Positions 44,953 through 53,483 of a stretch of 64,000 bases of DNA are shown piece after piece. The DNA is from Pseudomonas protegens (GTDB lineage: Bacteria; Pseudomonadota; Gammaproteobacteria; Pseudomonadales; Pseudomonadaceae). The notes under the pieces were generated by a model. The model worked only from the letters and a program-made list of their open reading frames with translations, searched no databases and was not told where the DNA came from. The DNA lies in assembly GCF_013407925.2 (NCBI RefSeq), contig NZ_CP060201.1, positions 1,364,001-1,428,000 on the forward strand, given 5' to 3'. Positions within the stretch are counted from its first letter, which is position 1. The number at the start of each line of letters is the position of its first letter. The position numbers were made by a program, and so were the translations under genes.

Positions 44953-47889
44953 TTATCCGAGCAACTGAGCCCAGTTCACCGCGCCAGCAACGCCCAGGGC
45001 AAAGCCCTTGCCGCTCAATGAAAGGTTCGGGTTATAGGCACTATCCTGGGCAAAGCGCGCCGCCCACTTGTCCCGCAGCGCCGCTGCGGCTTGTGGATCC
45101 TGCGCCAGGGTGCCCGGATGCTGAATCTGCGCCTGGGGAGTCACTACGGTGAGGTATCCGGCATCGGAGGCTTTCAGGCACAGGTCGACATCGGCGAAGG
45201 CCTGGTCGAAATGCTCTTCGTCCAGTCCGCCCACCGCCTCGAACAGGGTCTTGGCGATCATCAGGCAGGCACCGGACACCGCCGAGTAGTTCTTCTCCAC
45301 CCACAGGCTGTTCATGTAGCCCGCGGCGTCCTTGGCCTCGCCGGCAAAAGCTGCGCCCAGGTGACCATTGAGGCCGAGGATCAAGCCAGCCTGGGTGGTC
45401 TCTGCGCTGGCATTCACCAGTTTGGCGCCGACAATCCCCACTTCCGGCCGTTGGGCCTGGTTGAGCAGGCTTTCGAGCCAATTGGCATTGACCACTTCAG
45501 CCTCCGCCGAGAGCAGCACCAGGTACTCGCCACGCGCTTCCTGGCAAGCCAGGTTGTGCAGGGCCGACGTGCTCAGGCGCTGGCCGCTGCGCAGCACGCG
45601 AATGCGCTCGCCACGGTTCTCCAGGCTGGTCAGCCAACTATCAAGCGCGACATTCTGACTGTGGTTCTCGGCAATCAGCACTTCGTAGCGCTGGTAGCGG
45701 GTACGCTGCAGCACGCTGACCAGGCAGCGCTGCAGTTCGGCGAAGTTGTCCTGGCTGGGCAGGATGATCGACACCAGCGGCCGCTCGGCATGCTGATAAT
45801 CGATCTGATAGGTGCCCGGCTGCGCCGAGCTGACCTGGGCGCGGTAGCCCCGCGCGGCCAGATGCCGGGTCAGCACCTGAGCCTCTTCAGCCGCGGCTGC
45901 GCGCCCCGGCTCCCGGCAGATCAGCAACGGCTCGGCCAGATGCGCCAATCCACCAAGGCCGCCGTCCTGGATCAGTTTCAACAACAGATCGAACTCCAGC
46001 GCCTGCTTCAGATCCCGGGAAAAGCCACCGACCTGCTGCAAAGCTTCGCGCTGCAGCAGCCAGTGCCGCGCCATCAGCGACGGGGCACTCTGTAGCTGAT
46101 CCAGATTGACCCCAGGGCGGAACACCGCACTCAAGGTGAAATCCTCTCGACGCTGGACCTCATCCATCGCCACCGCACGGATGCCTTCAGCGCCCAACAG
46201 TTCCAGGCTGGCTCGCAACAACCCGCTGCGGGTGAACTGATCACCTGCTTCGGCCAGCAGCACCCAGTCGGCGCGGGACTGCTCGACGATCTGATTAAGC
46301 CGCTCGACGTAGTTGCTCTCGGTCACCTTGACGAAGTGCAGGGTGTCCTCGGCCCGGGTGGTCGCCGGCAAGTCGCCGGTGGTCAGCACCACCAGCTTGA
46401 ACGCCCTGAAATGGCTGGCTACCAGGCTGTCGAACGTGGCTTGCAGCTTGACCATGTCGGCATCGAGGTCGAGCAGCAGGATCTGCACCTGAGGGCCGCC
46501 AGCATGGCGCGCCAGATGAGCATTGATGGCCTTCAACTGAGCTGGTTGCGGCTCACGCGCCTGCAGCCATTCAAGCAGTCGGCCCGACTGGGTAGCACTG
46601 AGCAGTTCCAGGCTGTCCGGTCCCGGCACCGACTCCAGACGCTCAGCCCAGGCCTGCAGCTTGCGTGCCTCATCGGGTTCGTCACTGTCGCGCATCGATT
46701 CGGCCAGGCGCTTTACAACCCGGCGATTGAACAGATTCAGGGTCAAGGCTTCCCAGAGCCGACTGCGCAGGGTCTGCACGGTGTCATTGGGGTGCTCGCG
46801 CATCAGCTCTTCCTGACGCAGTAGCACGCCTTCCAGCTCCTGAAGCTGAACCCGACCCGCCGGCATGGCATGCATGAGGAATTCGAACTGGGTCAACAGA
46901 TCGAACATCGGCTGGTTATAGAACGGCATCTCGACGAACTGCTCAGGAGCGAAAGAACGTATCGGCTCAGCCCCCACCTCGACCCAGGCCGAACGGAAAA
47001 TGATCGCGCCCTTGAGGGAGCGTCTCGACAGCAGGCAATCGGCCAAGGCGGCAAAACTGTCCAGGGCGATCTGCTTCACCTGCTGCGGGTCACGACCACT
47101 GAAGCCCGTGGGCAGCGAGGCCAGGAACTCGGCAAAAGCCTCGCGTTGCGCCATCGACCGGGCGTCCTGGTAGGCCAGCACCGTCAACACATCGGTGTCG
47201 TGATCCGAAACCCCGTAATTGGCTTCCCGCACGGCAAAGGGAATTGGCAGGATACGCGCCTTGGCGCAGGCCAGCAGGTAGAAGCTATGGCCAATTTCCT
47301 GCCACTCGAAACTGACTCCCGGCGGCAGTTGGTTGTACCACTGGCGCAGCAGATCGGTGCGCGTCACCGCATAGAACGGCGGCAGGAACTGCCCCATGAA
47401 ACTCATCACCCGATCTTCGGGATCATCAGAGGCGTAGTCCTCCATCACCCGACGATCGCGGCGGTAGAAGTTGGTTTCCGAAGCCCGAGCCAGGTACATC
47501 ATTCCGTACCCATGGCACACACCGTAATCCGGGTTGGCTTCGAGAAACTCCACCGATGCGGTCAGCGCATCATGGATCAGGAAGTCGTCATCGGCGGCAA
47601 ACACCATGTAAGGGGTAGTGACTTGGTTCACACCGTAGGTGAGCTTGTCCTGCAACCCCTTGTAGTTGAACTGCGGAAGGTGCCGGTAGTCGACCTGAGG
47701 GTAGCGCTCGGCCAATGCCTGATTCGCCTCCAGGGAGGAATCCAGAACCAGGATCGAACAGGGGTAAGTACTGTAGTACTGCAAGGTGCGTTGCAGGAAC
47801 GCCTTGCGGTTGTGGGTCATCACCACGAGGGTGAAACGTTCGCTCATCGGCGTTGCGCTGTTGTTCATCACTTTGTCTTCACCCCACAT
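44953..47889 (-). CDS. Two-domain glycosyltransferase (TIGR00180-like plus GT2)
   Basis: 978 residues from ATG 47889 (MWGEDKVMNNSATPMSERFT); a 185-residue extension upstream is a shadow of the next gene. The N-terminal GT-A domain (about 20-330) starts FTLVVMTHNRKAFLQRTLQY and has a DDD metal motif near 95-97. The C-terminal GT2 domain (about 700-930) has PLVSIILPSQDNFAELQRCL and NWLESLLNQAQRPEVGIVGA. A helical region joins them. It probably builds the flagellar glycan, adding the CDP-sugar or linking residues. Its C-terminal part is clearly related to the middle domain of the protein at 54505-58074. Confidence 0.85.
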   Translation of the reverse strand: MWGEDKVMNNSATPMSERFTLVVMTHNRKAFLQRTLQYYSTYPCSILVLDSSLEANQALAERYPQVDYRHLPQFNYKGLQDKLTYGVNQVTTPYMVFAADDDFLIHDALTASVEFLEANPDYGVCHGYGMMYLARASETNFYRRDRRVMEDYASDDPEDRVMSFMGQFLPPFYAVTRTDLLRQWYNQLPPGVSFEWQEIGHSFYLLACAKARILPIPFAVREANYGVSDHDTDVLTVLAYQDARSMAQREAFAEFLASLPTGFSGRDPQQVKQIALDSFAALADCLLSRRSLKGAIIFRSAWVEVGAEPIRSFAPEQFVEMPFYNQPMFDLLTQFEFLMHAMPAGRVQLQELEGVLLRQEELMREHPNDTVQTLRSRLWEALTLNLFNRRVVKRLAESMRDSDEPDEARKLQAWAERLESVPGPDSLELLSATQSGRLLEWLQAREPQPAQLKAINAHLARHAGGPQVQILLLDLDADMVKLQATFDSLVASHFRAFKLVVLTTGDLPATTRAEDTLHFVKVTESNYVERLNQIVEQSRADWVLLAEAGDQFTRSGLLRASLELLGAEGIRAVAMDEVQRREDFTLSAVFRPGVNLDQLQSAPSLMARHWLLQREALQQVGGFSRDLKQALEFDLLLKLIQDGGLGGLAHLAEPLLICREPGRAAAAEEAQVLTRHLAARGYRAQVSSAQPGTYQIDYQHAERPLVSIILPSQDNFAELQRCLVSVLQRTRYQRYEVLIAENHSQNVALDSWLTSLENRGERIRVLRSGQRLSTSALHNLACQEARGEYLVLLSAEAEVVNANWLESLLNQAQRPEVGIVGAKLVNASAETTQAGLILGLNGHLGAAFAGEAKDAAGYMNSLWVEKNYSAVSGACLMIAKTLFEAVGGLDEEHFDQAFADVDLCLKASDAGYLTVVTPQAQIQHPGTLAQDPQAAAALRDKWAARFAQDSAYNPNLSLSGKGFALGVAGAVNWAQLLG

Positions 47890-47939
47890 AAAACCTTCCC
47901 CACCACCGGCCACACGTCCGGAACTGCAACCATTGATAT

Positions 47940-48677
47940 TCAGCGAACCCGACGCAGGTAACCGTCCGGTGCCACGGTGATCAGCAGCTTGTTCTGCATC
48001 TGCTGGTCGATCTCGAAATCGCGGTTCTCCTCCAGATAGGCCCAGACCGCGGTTTTTGGGTTGTCGCCCGGGCCCCAGGGACGATCCGGGAAGAACTCCG
48101 GCGGCATATCCTCGACCACGGTGTCCATGACCACGCAGTAGCTGTCGACCGACACCAGCGGCGCATACAGGCGCAGCTCTTCGAGCACGTGCTCGTGGGT
48201 GTGGTTGGAGTCCAGAACCAGGATCACCTTCTTGCCCGCCGCCGCGGCCCGCACCTGCTCGGCGATGGCCGGATCGATGCTCGAGCCTTCGATCATGCGG
48301 ATGCGCTTGCTCATCGGATGCTGCTCGATGGCTTCGCGGTTGTGCGGGCGGATGTCCAGGTCGATGCCCAGCACTTCGCCATGACCCTGCAGCTCCAGCA
48401 GCGAGGCGTAGTAGATGATCGAACCGCCATGGGCGATGCCGCATTCGATCACCAGGTCCGGCTTGACCCGCCAGATGATCTCCTGCATCGCCATCATGTC
48501 CTGGGGCAGCTGGATGATCGGCCGGCCCATCCAGGAAAAGTGATAGCTGTACTTGTGCGCCGCGGATTCATTGAAAAAATCGCGGGCCAGGCCCTTGAGC
48601 TTTTCATCCTGGCCCTGGGCGCTGATCTGCGCCTGGCATTCTTGTTCAAAGGCTTGAATGACGTTGTGCTCGGTCAT
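47940..48677 (-). CDS. Cephalosporin-hydroxylase-family (CmcI-like) protein
   Basis: 245 residues. A Rossmann methyltransferase-like core shows DLVIECGIAHGGSIIYYASL, LGIDLDIRPHNREAIEQHPM and ILVLDSNHTHEHVLEELRLY. CmcI-family members in glycan clusters are usually SAM-dependent O-methyltransferases (as in rhamnosyl O-methyltransferase). There is no signal peptide or membrane segment. It lies between a C-methyltransferase-like gene and a glycosyltransferase with short gaps (20 and 50 bases). Substrate unknown; O-methylation of a flagellar sugar is a reasonable inference. Confidence 0.8.
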   Translation of the reverse strand: MTEHNVIQAFEQECQAQISAQGQDEKLKGLARDFFNESAAHKYSYHFSWMGRPIIQLPQDMMAMQEIIWRVKPDLVIECGIAHGGSIIYYASLLELQGHGEVLGIDLDIRPHNREAIEQHPMSKRIRMIEGSSIDPAIAEQVRAAAAGKKVILVLDSNHTHEHVLEELRLYAPLVSVDSYCVVMDTVVEDMPPEFFPDRPWGPGDNPKTAVWAYLEENRDFEIDQQMQNKLLITVAPDGYLRRVR

Positions 48678-48697
48678 GTTCGGTTCTCAATGGCAAA

Positions 48698-49768
48698 TTA
48701 GCTGAACGAAGCGCTGTCAACGGCGTGATAGACATAACGGCCGTCGGTCATGCGCTTGATTTCTTCGAGGTAGTTGGAATTCATCACGAACAGGTTGGCG
48801 CCCGCCGGCAGTGCCTGCATGGCTTCTTGTGGCGAGGACACGCGCATGCCACTGAGCGGCAGGTAGCGGCCCTGTTTGGCCGGGTTGATATCGACGACCT
48901 GATCCACTGCCACGCCCGCGCGTTGCAAAAACAGCGAATAGATCACGCCCTTGGACGATGCGCCCCAGATCCCGGCGGCGGTGTGCGGCGCCGACTGGAT
49001 GATGCGCTTGGCAGACTCGATGCTGGCGGTGAAATCCGCCGGCATCTGCAGCGGCTGCAGCGGCGCCGGCAATGTCGACTGCAAGCTGCCCAGGTCCGCC
49101 ACCACATACAGGTATTGGCCGCCGAACAGATGCCCGGCTTCATGCACGGTGCCGAACATGCGCTGCAGGTCTTCTAGACGGAAGTAGTTGACGTGCTCAT
49201 AGAACACGTCGAACCAGGCGCGATGTTCAAGGATCCAGTCGAAACACGGCACTTCGATGTAGATCTGCCCGCCCTGGTTGGCATCGGCAATCTCCGCCAG
49301 AAAGGCCAGCGGATCGGCAATATGCTCCAGCACATGCCGCAGCACGATGGCCTCGGCCGCCAGCCCCAGGCCGCGGGTGAACGGCGCCTTGATCACCTCG
49401 GGGTTGCTCCCCTCGTAGGCCGGGTCAATGCCGGTGATGGCATAGCCCTTGCCGCGCAACAGCTCAAGGAAATAGCCCTTGCCGCAACCGACCTCGATCA
49501 GTTCCTGGCCCTTGAAGTGGCGGGCGATGATGCCCTCGACGTCCGTCAGGTGCTGCTGGAACTGCGCCGAGTGAGCCTGCTCGTTCTGATAGTCGCTGTC
49601 GTAGCTGAGCTTGTCGGCATCGAAGGCCTGATTGAAGATCAGCCCGCTCTGCAGGTCCTGCACCAGCACGATGTCCGCAGACGCCGAGGCCCGGGCACTC
49701 TGGGCATCGGCGAAGGTGCGGTTCTGCAGCACCGGCAAGTCGGCAACCCGATACAACTCATGCGCCAT
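48698..49768 (-). CDS. SAM-dependent C-methyltransferase-family protein lacking the zinc motif
   Basis: 356 residues. The SAM-binding motif I is LIEVGCGKGYFLELLRGKGY (about 90-110). The C-terminal Methyltransf_14-like domain has GIWGASSKGVIYSLFLQRAG and DINPAKQGRYLPLSGMRV, shared with the neighbour at 50621-51847. Unlike that protein it has no Cys-rich N terminus. It may methylate the same or another sugar, or have lost C-methylation chemistry. It overlaps the preceding SDR gene by 11 bases. Confidence 0.82.
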   Translation of the reverse strand: MAHELYRVADLPVLQNRTFADAQSARASASADIVLVQDLQSGLIFNQAFDADKLSYDSDYQNEQAHSAQFQQHLTDVEGIIARHFKGQELIEVGCGKGYFLELLRGKGYAITGIDPAYEGSNPEVIKAPFTRGLGLAAEAIVLRHVLEHIADPLAFLAEIADANQGGQIYIEVPCFDWILEHRAWFDVFYEHVNYFRLEDLQRMFGTVHEAGHLFGGQYLYVVADLGSLQSTLPAPLQPLQMPADFTASIESAKRIIQSAPHTAAGIWGASSKGVIYSLFLQRAGVAVDQVVDINPAKQGRYLPLSGMRVSSPQEAMQALPAGANLFVMNSNYLEEIKRMTDGRYVYHAVDSASFS

Positions 49769-50624
49769 GTTCGGCTCCTGTTATGTCCAACAAGCGCTGG
49801 TTCAAGCCCCAGAACGCCATGGGTTCGTAGTCCGGATACGGGTAATGCCCCAGGTTCAGGCGGATCGCCGCGCCGCGCTGAGCAATACGCTGCTCCACCA
49901 GGGAACGCACGGCTATCGGCCGGCCACTGGAGCAATTGACCACCCCGGAAAATCCTCGCTGCTCGAGCAACGCCGCCAGGTAGCCGGCGGCCGCCTCGAT
50001 GGCCAGGTAGTCCCGCAGTTGTTCGCCGCCGGACATGTTGAAAACCTCGTCACCGGCATCGATCGCTCGGTCCAGCGCCGCCAGCAGGCTCTTGGGGTTC
50101 TGCCCCGGGCCATGCAGGTAGAATAGCCGCGCCCACTGCAAACTGAAGGGCAACTGCTGCTGCAGAGCTTGCAGAAACAGATGCAGGCTGTGCTTGGCCA
50201 AACCGTAGGGATTGCTCGGGCGCGCCTCGACCTCTTCACTCAAGGGCCCGCTCTGCATGCCGTACTCGAAGCAGGTGCCGGTGACCAGCACCTGGCTCAC
50301 CCCGGCCTCGACCACCGCCTTGATAAAGCGGTAGTCGGCCATCAGGTTGTGTTCCAGATGAAACAGCGCCTGATAGTTGGGCAGCCCCGGCCAGGCCAGA
50401 TGGGCCAAGGCATCGACGCCATCCACCAGCGCCGCGATATCGAGCTGTGGGGCGTGCACGTCCAGGGCGCGAAACTCCACCGCGTCGAACCAGGACAGCT
50501 GTCGCGCCTTGTCAGCATCCCGCGCCACCGCGCGCACGCGGCATCCCCGGGCCAGCAAGGCCGCGACCAGATGCCGACCGACAAAGCCGGTGGCGCCGGT
50601 GACCAGCACCGTCCTGCCCTTCAC
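49758..50624 (-). CDS. NAD-dependent epimerase/reductase of the SDR family
   Basis: 288 residues from GTG 50624, which overlaps the upstream stop as GTGA; a longer frame into the neighbour was rejected. The Rossmann motif is VLVTGATGFVGRHLVAALLA, and catalytic Tyr/Lys lie in NPYGLAKHSLHL, with TGTCFEYG before it. In a CDP-hexose pathway it is the likely 4-ketoreductase that ends synthesis after epimerisation and C-methylation. Substrate is inferred from context only. Confidence 0.85.
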   Translation of the reverse strand: MKGRTVLVTGATGFVGRHLVAALLARGCRVRAVARDADKARQLSWFDAVEFRALDVHAPQLDIAALVDGVDALAHLAWPGLPNYQALFHLEHNLMADYRFIKAVVEAGVSQVLVTGTCFEYGMQSGPLSEEVEARPSNPYGLAKHSLHLFLQALQQQLPFSLQWARLFYLHGPGQNPKSLLAALDRAIDAGDEVFNMSGGEQLRDYLAIEAAAGYLAALLEQRGFSGVVNCSSGRPIAVRSLVEQRIAQRGAAIRLNLGHYPYPDYEPMAFWGLNQRLLDITGAEHGA

Positions 50625-51847
50625 AGCAGCTGCAACTCGGGCACGGCGATCACGAAGCGCCCGCCCCATTGCCGCACCTGGGCCAATTGCTCGCTGACTT
50701 CGCCGAGCAGGTTCCACGGCAGGACCAGCACATAGTCCGGACGCTCCTGATCGATACGCTCGGGCGCGACCACGGGAATACGGCTGCCCGGCAGGTACTT
50801 GCCCTGCTTGTGCGGGCTGGCATCGGCAACCCAGGCCAGGAGGTCGGGCTTGACCCCGGCGTAATTGAGCAAGGTATTGCCCTTGGCCGCCGCGCCATAA
50901 CCCACCACGCGCTTGCCTTCGGCCTTGGCCTGGAGCAGGAAACGCAGCAGCTCGTGCTTGATCCGCTCGGCGGCCGGCGCCAGGGTCTGGTAGTACTCGG
51001 GGGTACTCACCCCGGCCTGCTGTTCCAGCTGCAGCTGACGCGCCACGCTGTCCAGTACGGGACGGCGCTGGCCATCGACACGCTGCACGAACACCCGCAG
51101 CGAGCCGCCATGGGTCGACAGGGTTTCGACATCGAAGATTTCCAGGCCGTTGCGCTGGCACAAGCCCTGGACCGCGGTCAGCGACAGGTAGGAGTAGTGC
51201 TCGTGGTACAGGGTGTCGAACTGCTGCCCGGCCATCAGGGTCAGCAGCTGAGGAAACTCGAAAGTCGCCACGCCCGTCGGCTTGAGCAAAGTAGCGAAAC
51301 CGCAGAGGAAATCGTTGATGTCCGGCACGTGGGCCAGCACGTTGTTGGCCGCCATCAGGTCCGCAGCCCAGCCCTCCTCCAGCAACTGCGCGGCAGTGCC
51401 ACGGCCGAAGAACAGCTCACGGATCTGTAGGCCCTTGGCCCGCGCCGCCTGGGCGGTGCTGTGGGTCGGCTCGACCCCGAGGCAAGGGATGTCACGCTGG
51501 GCCACGTACTGCAGCAGGTAGCCATCATTGGCCGCCACTTCCACCACCCGGCTCCGGGCATCCAGGCCGAAACGCTCGACCATCTGCGCCACGTAGTCCC
51601 GGGCATGCTGCAGCCAGGTACTGGAGAACGAGCTGAAATAGGCGTAGTCGGCGTCAAACAAGTGGTCGGCGCGGGTGTAGTCCTCGGTCTGTACCAGCCA
51701 GCATTGCTGGCAGACCTGGACCTTGAGCGGCACCCATTGCTCGGCCTGATCCAATTGCTCGGCCCGCAGGTAAGCGTTGGACGGCGGCGAAGTGCCCAAG
51801 TCGATCAGAGGCAGGCTCAGGCAGGCGCCACAACCGCGGCAATTCAT
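50621..51847 (-). CDS. Zinc-containing NDP-4-ketohexose C-methyltransferase-like protein
   Basis: 408 residues. The N-terminal zinc-binding region has Cys3, Cys6, Cys9 and Cys46, Cys49 (CRGCGAC, VCQQCW), as in TylC3/EvaC-type sugar 3-C-methyltransferases. SAM motif VVEVAANDGYLLQYV follows, then a C-terminal Methyltransf_14 domain with GYGAAAKGNTLLNYAG and ASPHKQGKYLPGSRIPVV. Family members methylate C3 of 4-keto-deoxysugars. Next to rfbF-rfbG it predicts a branched 6-deoxyhexose. It overlaps the epimerase-like gene by ATGA. Confidence 0.88.
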   Translation of the reverse strand: MNCRGCGACLSLPLIDLGTSPPSNAYLRAEQLDQAEQWVPLKVQVCQQCWLVQTEDYTRADHLFDADYAYFSSFSSTWLQHARDYVAQMVERFGLDARSRVVEVAANDGYLLQYVAQRDIPCLGVEPTHSTAQAARAKGLQIRELFFGRGTAAQLLEEGWAADLMAANNVLAHVPDINDFLCGFATLLKPTGVATFEFPQLLTLMAGQQFDTLYHEHYSYLSLTAVQGLCQRNGLEIFDVETLSTHGGSLRVFVQRVDGQRRPVLDSVARQLQLEQQAGVSTPEYYQTLAPAAERIKHELLRFLLQAKAEGKRVVGYGAAAKGNTLLNYAGVKPDLLAWVADASPHKQGKYLPGSRIPVVAPERIDQERPDYVLVLPWNLLGEVSEQLAQVRQWGGRFVIAVPELQLL

Positions 51848-52404
51848 AGACTCACTCCAGCGAAAGCAGCATCGAGCAAGGGGTGGCTGGCATCCCGGGT
51901 CGACAGATTATTGACAGGCAACGGCCAGTTGATCGCCAGGCGCGGGTCCAGCACCGACAACCCGGCCTCGTGCTCGGGGGCGTAGTCGGCGCTGTGCAGG
52001 TAGAGCAGTTCGGCATCCTCGCTCAGGGTCTGGAAACCATGGGCGAAGCCCGCCGGCAACAACAGGCTGCGGCCGTCGCCCGCCCTCAGGTGCTCAGCGT
52101 GCCAGTGGAGGAACGTCGGCGACTCGGGGCGCAGGTCCACTGCCACGTCCCAGACCTCGCCCCGCAGACAGGTGATGAGCTTGGCCTCGGGACGCGCGGC
52201 GGTTTGATAGTGCAGGCCACGCACACTGCCCCGTTCCCGGGTGCAGGAGTGGTTGATCTGACGGATATGAAACGGCTGGCCGAAGGCACTCAGGCTGCCT
52301 TCGCAGAACAGGCGGGAAAAGTGCCCACGCTGGTCCTCGAAACGCTTGTGGCGTACCTCGAACAACCCGGCCAATGGCAGGGCCAGTACCTGGAACTCGC
52401 TCAC
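51844..52404 (-). CDS. RmlC-like sugar 3,5-epimerase
   Basis: 186 residues from GTG 52404, which overlaps the rfbG stop as GTGA; the 33-residue upstream extension is shadow sequence. It has the dTDP-sugar epimerase cupin: FEDQRGHFSRLFCEG, QINHSCTRERGSVRGLHYQT and AVDLRPESPTFLHWHAEHL. It would isomerise CDP-4-keto-6-deoxyglucose at C3 and/or C5 before methylation and reduction. Family known; nucleotide carrier inferred from rfbFG. Confidence 0.9.
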   Translation of the reverse strand: MSEFQVLALPLAGLFEVRHKRFEDQRGHFSRLFCEGSLSAFGQPFHIRQINHSCTRERGSVRGLHYQTAARPEAKLITCLRGEVWDVAVDLRPESPTFLHWHAEHLRAGDGRSLLLPAGFAHGFQTLSEDAELLYLHSADYAPEHEAGLSVLDPRLAINWPLPVNNLSTRDASHPLLDAAFAGVSL

Positions 52405-53483
52405 AGCGCCCCCCGGTACAGATTCAATTGCCCGAGGGTCACGGCGCGCATGTCCGCGCCGCTCTTCCAGGCCAGGTGCCAGTCCAGGGTTTGCACCAGG
52501 CACTGCTCCAGGGTCCAGCGTGGCATCCAGCCCAGCAACTGGCGGGCGCGACTGCTGTCCAGGCGCAACAGGCCGGCTTCGTGCAACTCACTGGGCTCGA
52601 TCAGCAGCCCCGGGGCTTCGGGCCAGTGCCGGGCCAGCAGCCCCACCACGTCACCGACGCTGCACATGTCCTGCTCGCCGGGGCCGAAGTTCCAGGCCCC
52701 CGCGTATTGCGGACCTTGCTCATACAAACCAGCCGCCAGTTGCAGGTAGCCGGCCAACGGCTCCAGGGCGTGCTGCCAGGGGCGCACCGCCTGGGGAAAA
52801 CGCAGGGTCACAGGTTCATCGGCGGACCAGGCCCTGAGCACATCGGGAATCAGCCGCTCGGGCGCGAAGTCGCCCCCACCCAGGACGTTACCGGCGCGGG
52901 CCGTGGCCAGGGCCAGGCCGTGCTCGGCGTAACGCTCGGCGGCAAAGAACGAGGAGGCATAGGACTGGGCCAGCAGCTCGCAACAGGCCTTGCTGCTGCT
53001 GTAGGGATCATGGCCACCCAAGGGTTCGTTTTCCCGATAGGGCCACAGCCATTCCTGATTGGCGTAGACCTTGTCGGTGGTCACCAGGACGCAGGCGCGC
53101 ACCCCACCGACCTGGCGGATCGCCTCCAGCAGGTTGAGGGTGCCCATGACATTGCTCGAGTAGGTTCCCAGCGGATCACGATAGGCTTCACGCACCAGGG
53201 GCTGGGCCGCCAGGTGCAGGACGATTTCCGGCTCGACCTGGGCGATCAGCTCCAGCAGGCTGCCCAGGTCCCGCAGGTCGCCACGATGATCATTGATCCC
53301 TTCGGCCACCCGGGCCAGTTCGAACAGGCTGGGCTCGGTACTCGGGTCCAGGGCGAAACCGCTGACCTCTGCGCCCAGGCTCTGCAGCCACAGGCTCAGC
53401 CAACTGCCCTTGAAGCCGGTATGGCCGGTCAGCAGGACCCGCTTGCCGCGCCAGAACTCCGGACTCAGTCCCACTGCTTCCAC
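52401..53483 (-). CDS. rfbG: CDP-glucose 4,6-dehydratase RfbG
   Basis: 360 residues, an extended SDR. NAD-binding [20 protein letters not shown], the active-site [20 protein letters not shown] and [20 protein letters not shown] match CDP-glucose dehydratase rather than RmlB. It forms CDP-4-keto-6-deoxyglucose from the RfbF product. It overlaps rfbF by 19 bases. No rfbH-type 3-dehydratase follows, so C3 oxygen is likely kept. Confidence 0.94.
   Translation of the reverse strand: MEAVGLSPEFWRGKRVLLTGHTGFKGSWLSLWLQSLGAEVSGFALDPSTEPSLFELARVAEGINDHRGDLRDLGSLLELIAQVEPEIVLHLAAQPLVREAYRDPLGTYSSNVMGTLNLLEAIRQVGGVRACVLVTTDKVYANQEWLWPYRENEPLGGHDPYSSSKACCELLAQSYASSFFAAERYAEHGLALATARAGNVLGGGDFAPERLIPDVLRAWSADEPVTLRFPQAVRPWQHALEPLAGYLQLAAGLYEQGPQYAGAWNFGPGEQDMCSVGDVVGLLARHWPEAPGLLIEPSELHEAGLLRLDSSRARQLLGWMPRWTLEQCLVQTLDWHLAWKSGADMRAVTLGQLNLYRGAL

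Noticed and set aside
47890..48444. N-terminal extension of the two-domain glycosyltransferase by 185 residues
   Set aside because: It lies inside the CmcI-like gene in another frame, is Arg/Gly/Pro-rich, and the protein fold starts after ATG 47889.
50625..51161. N-terminal extension of the SDR gene
   Set aside because: Overlaps the zinc methyltransferase gene; the Rossmann motif begins immediately after GTG 50624.
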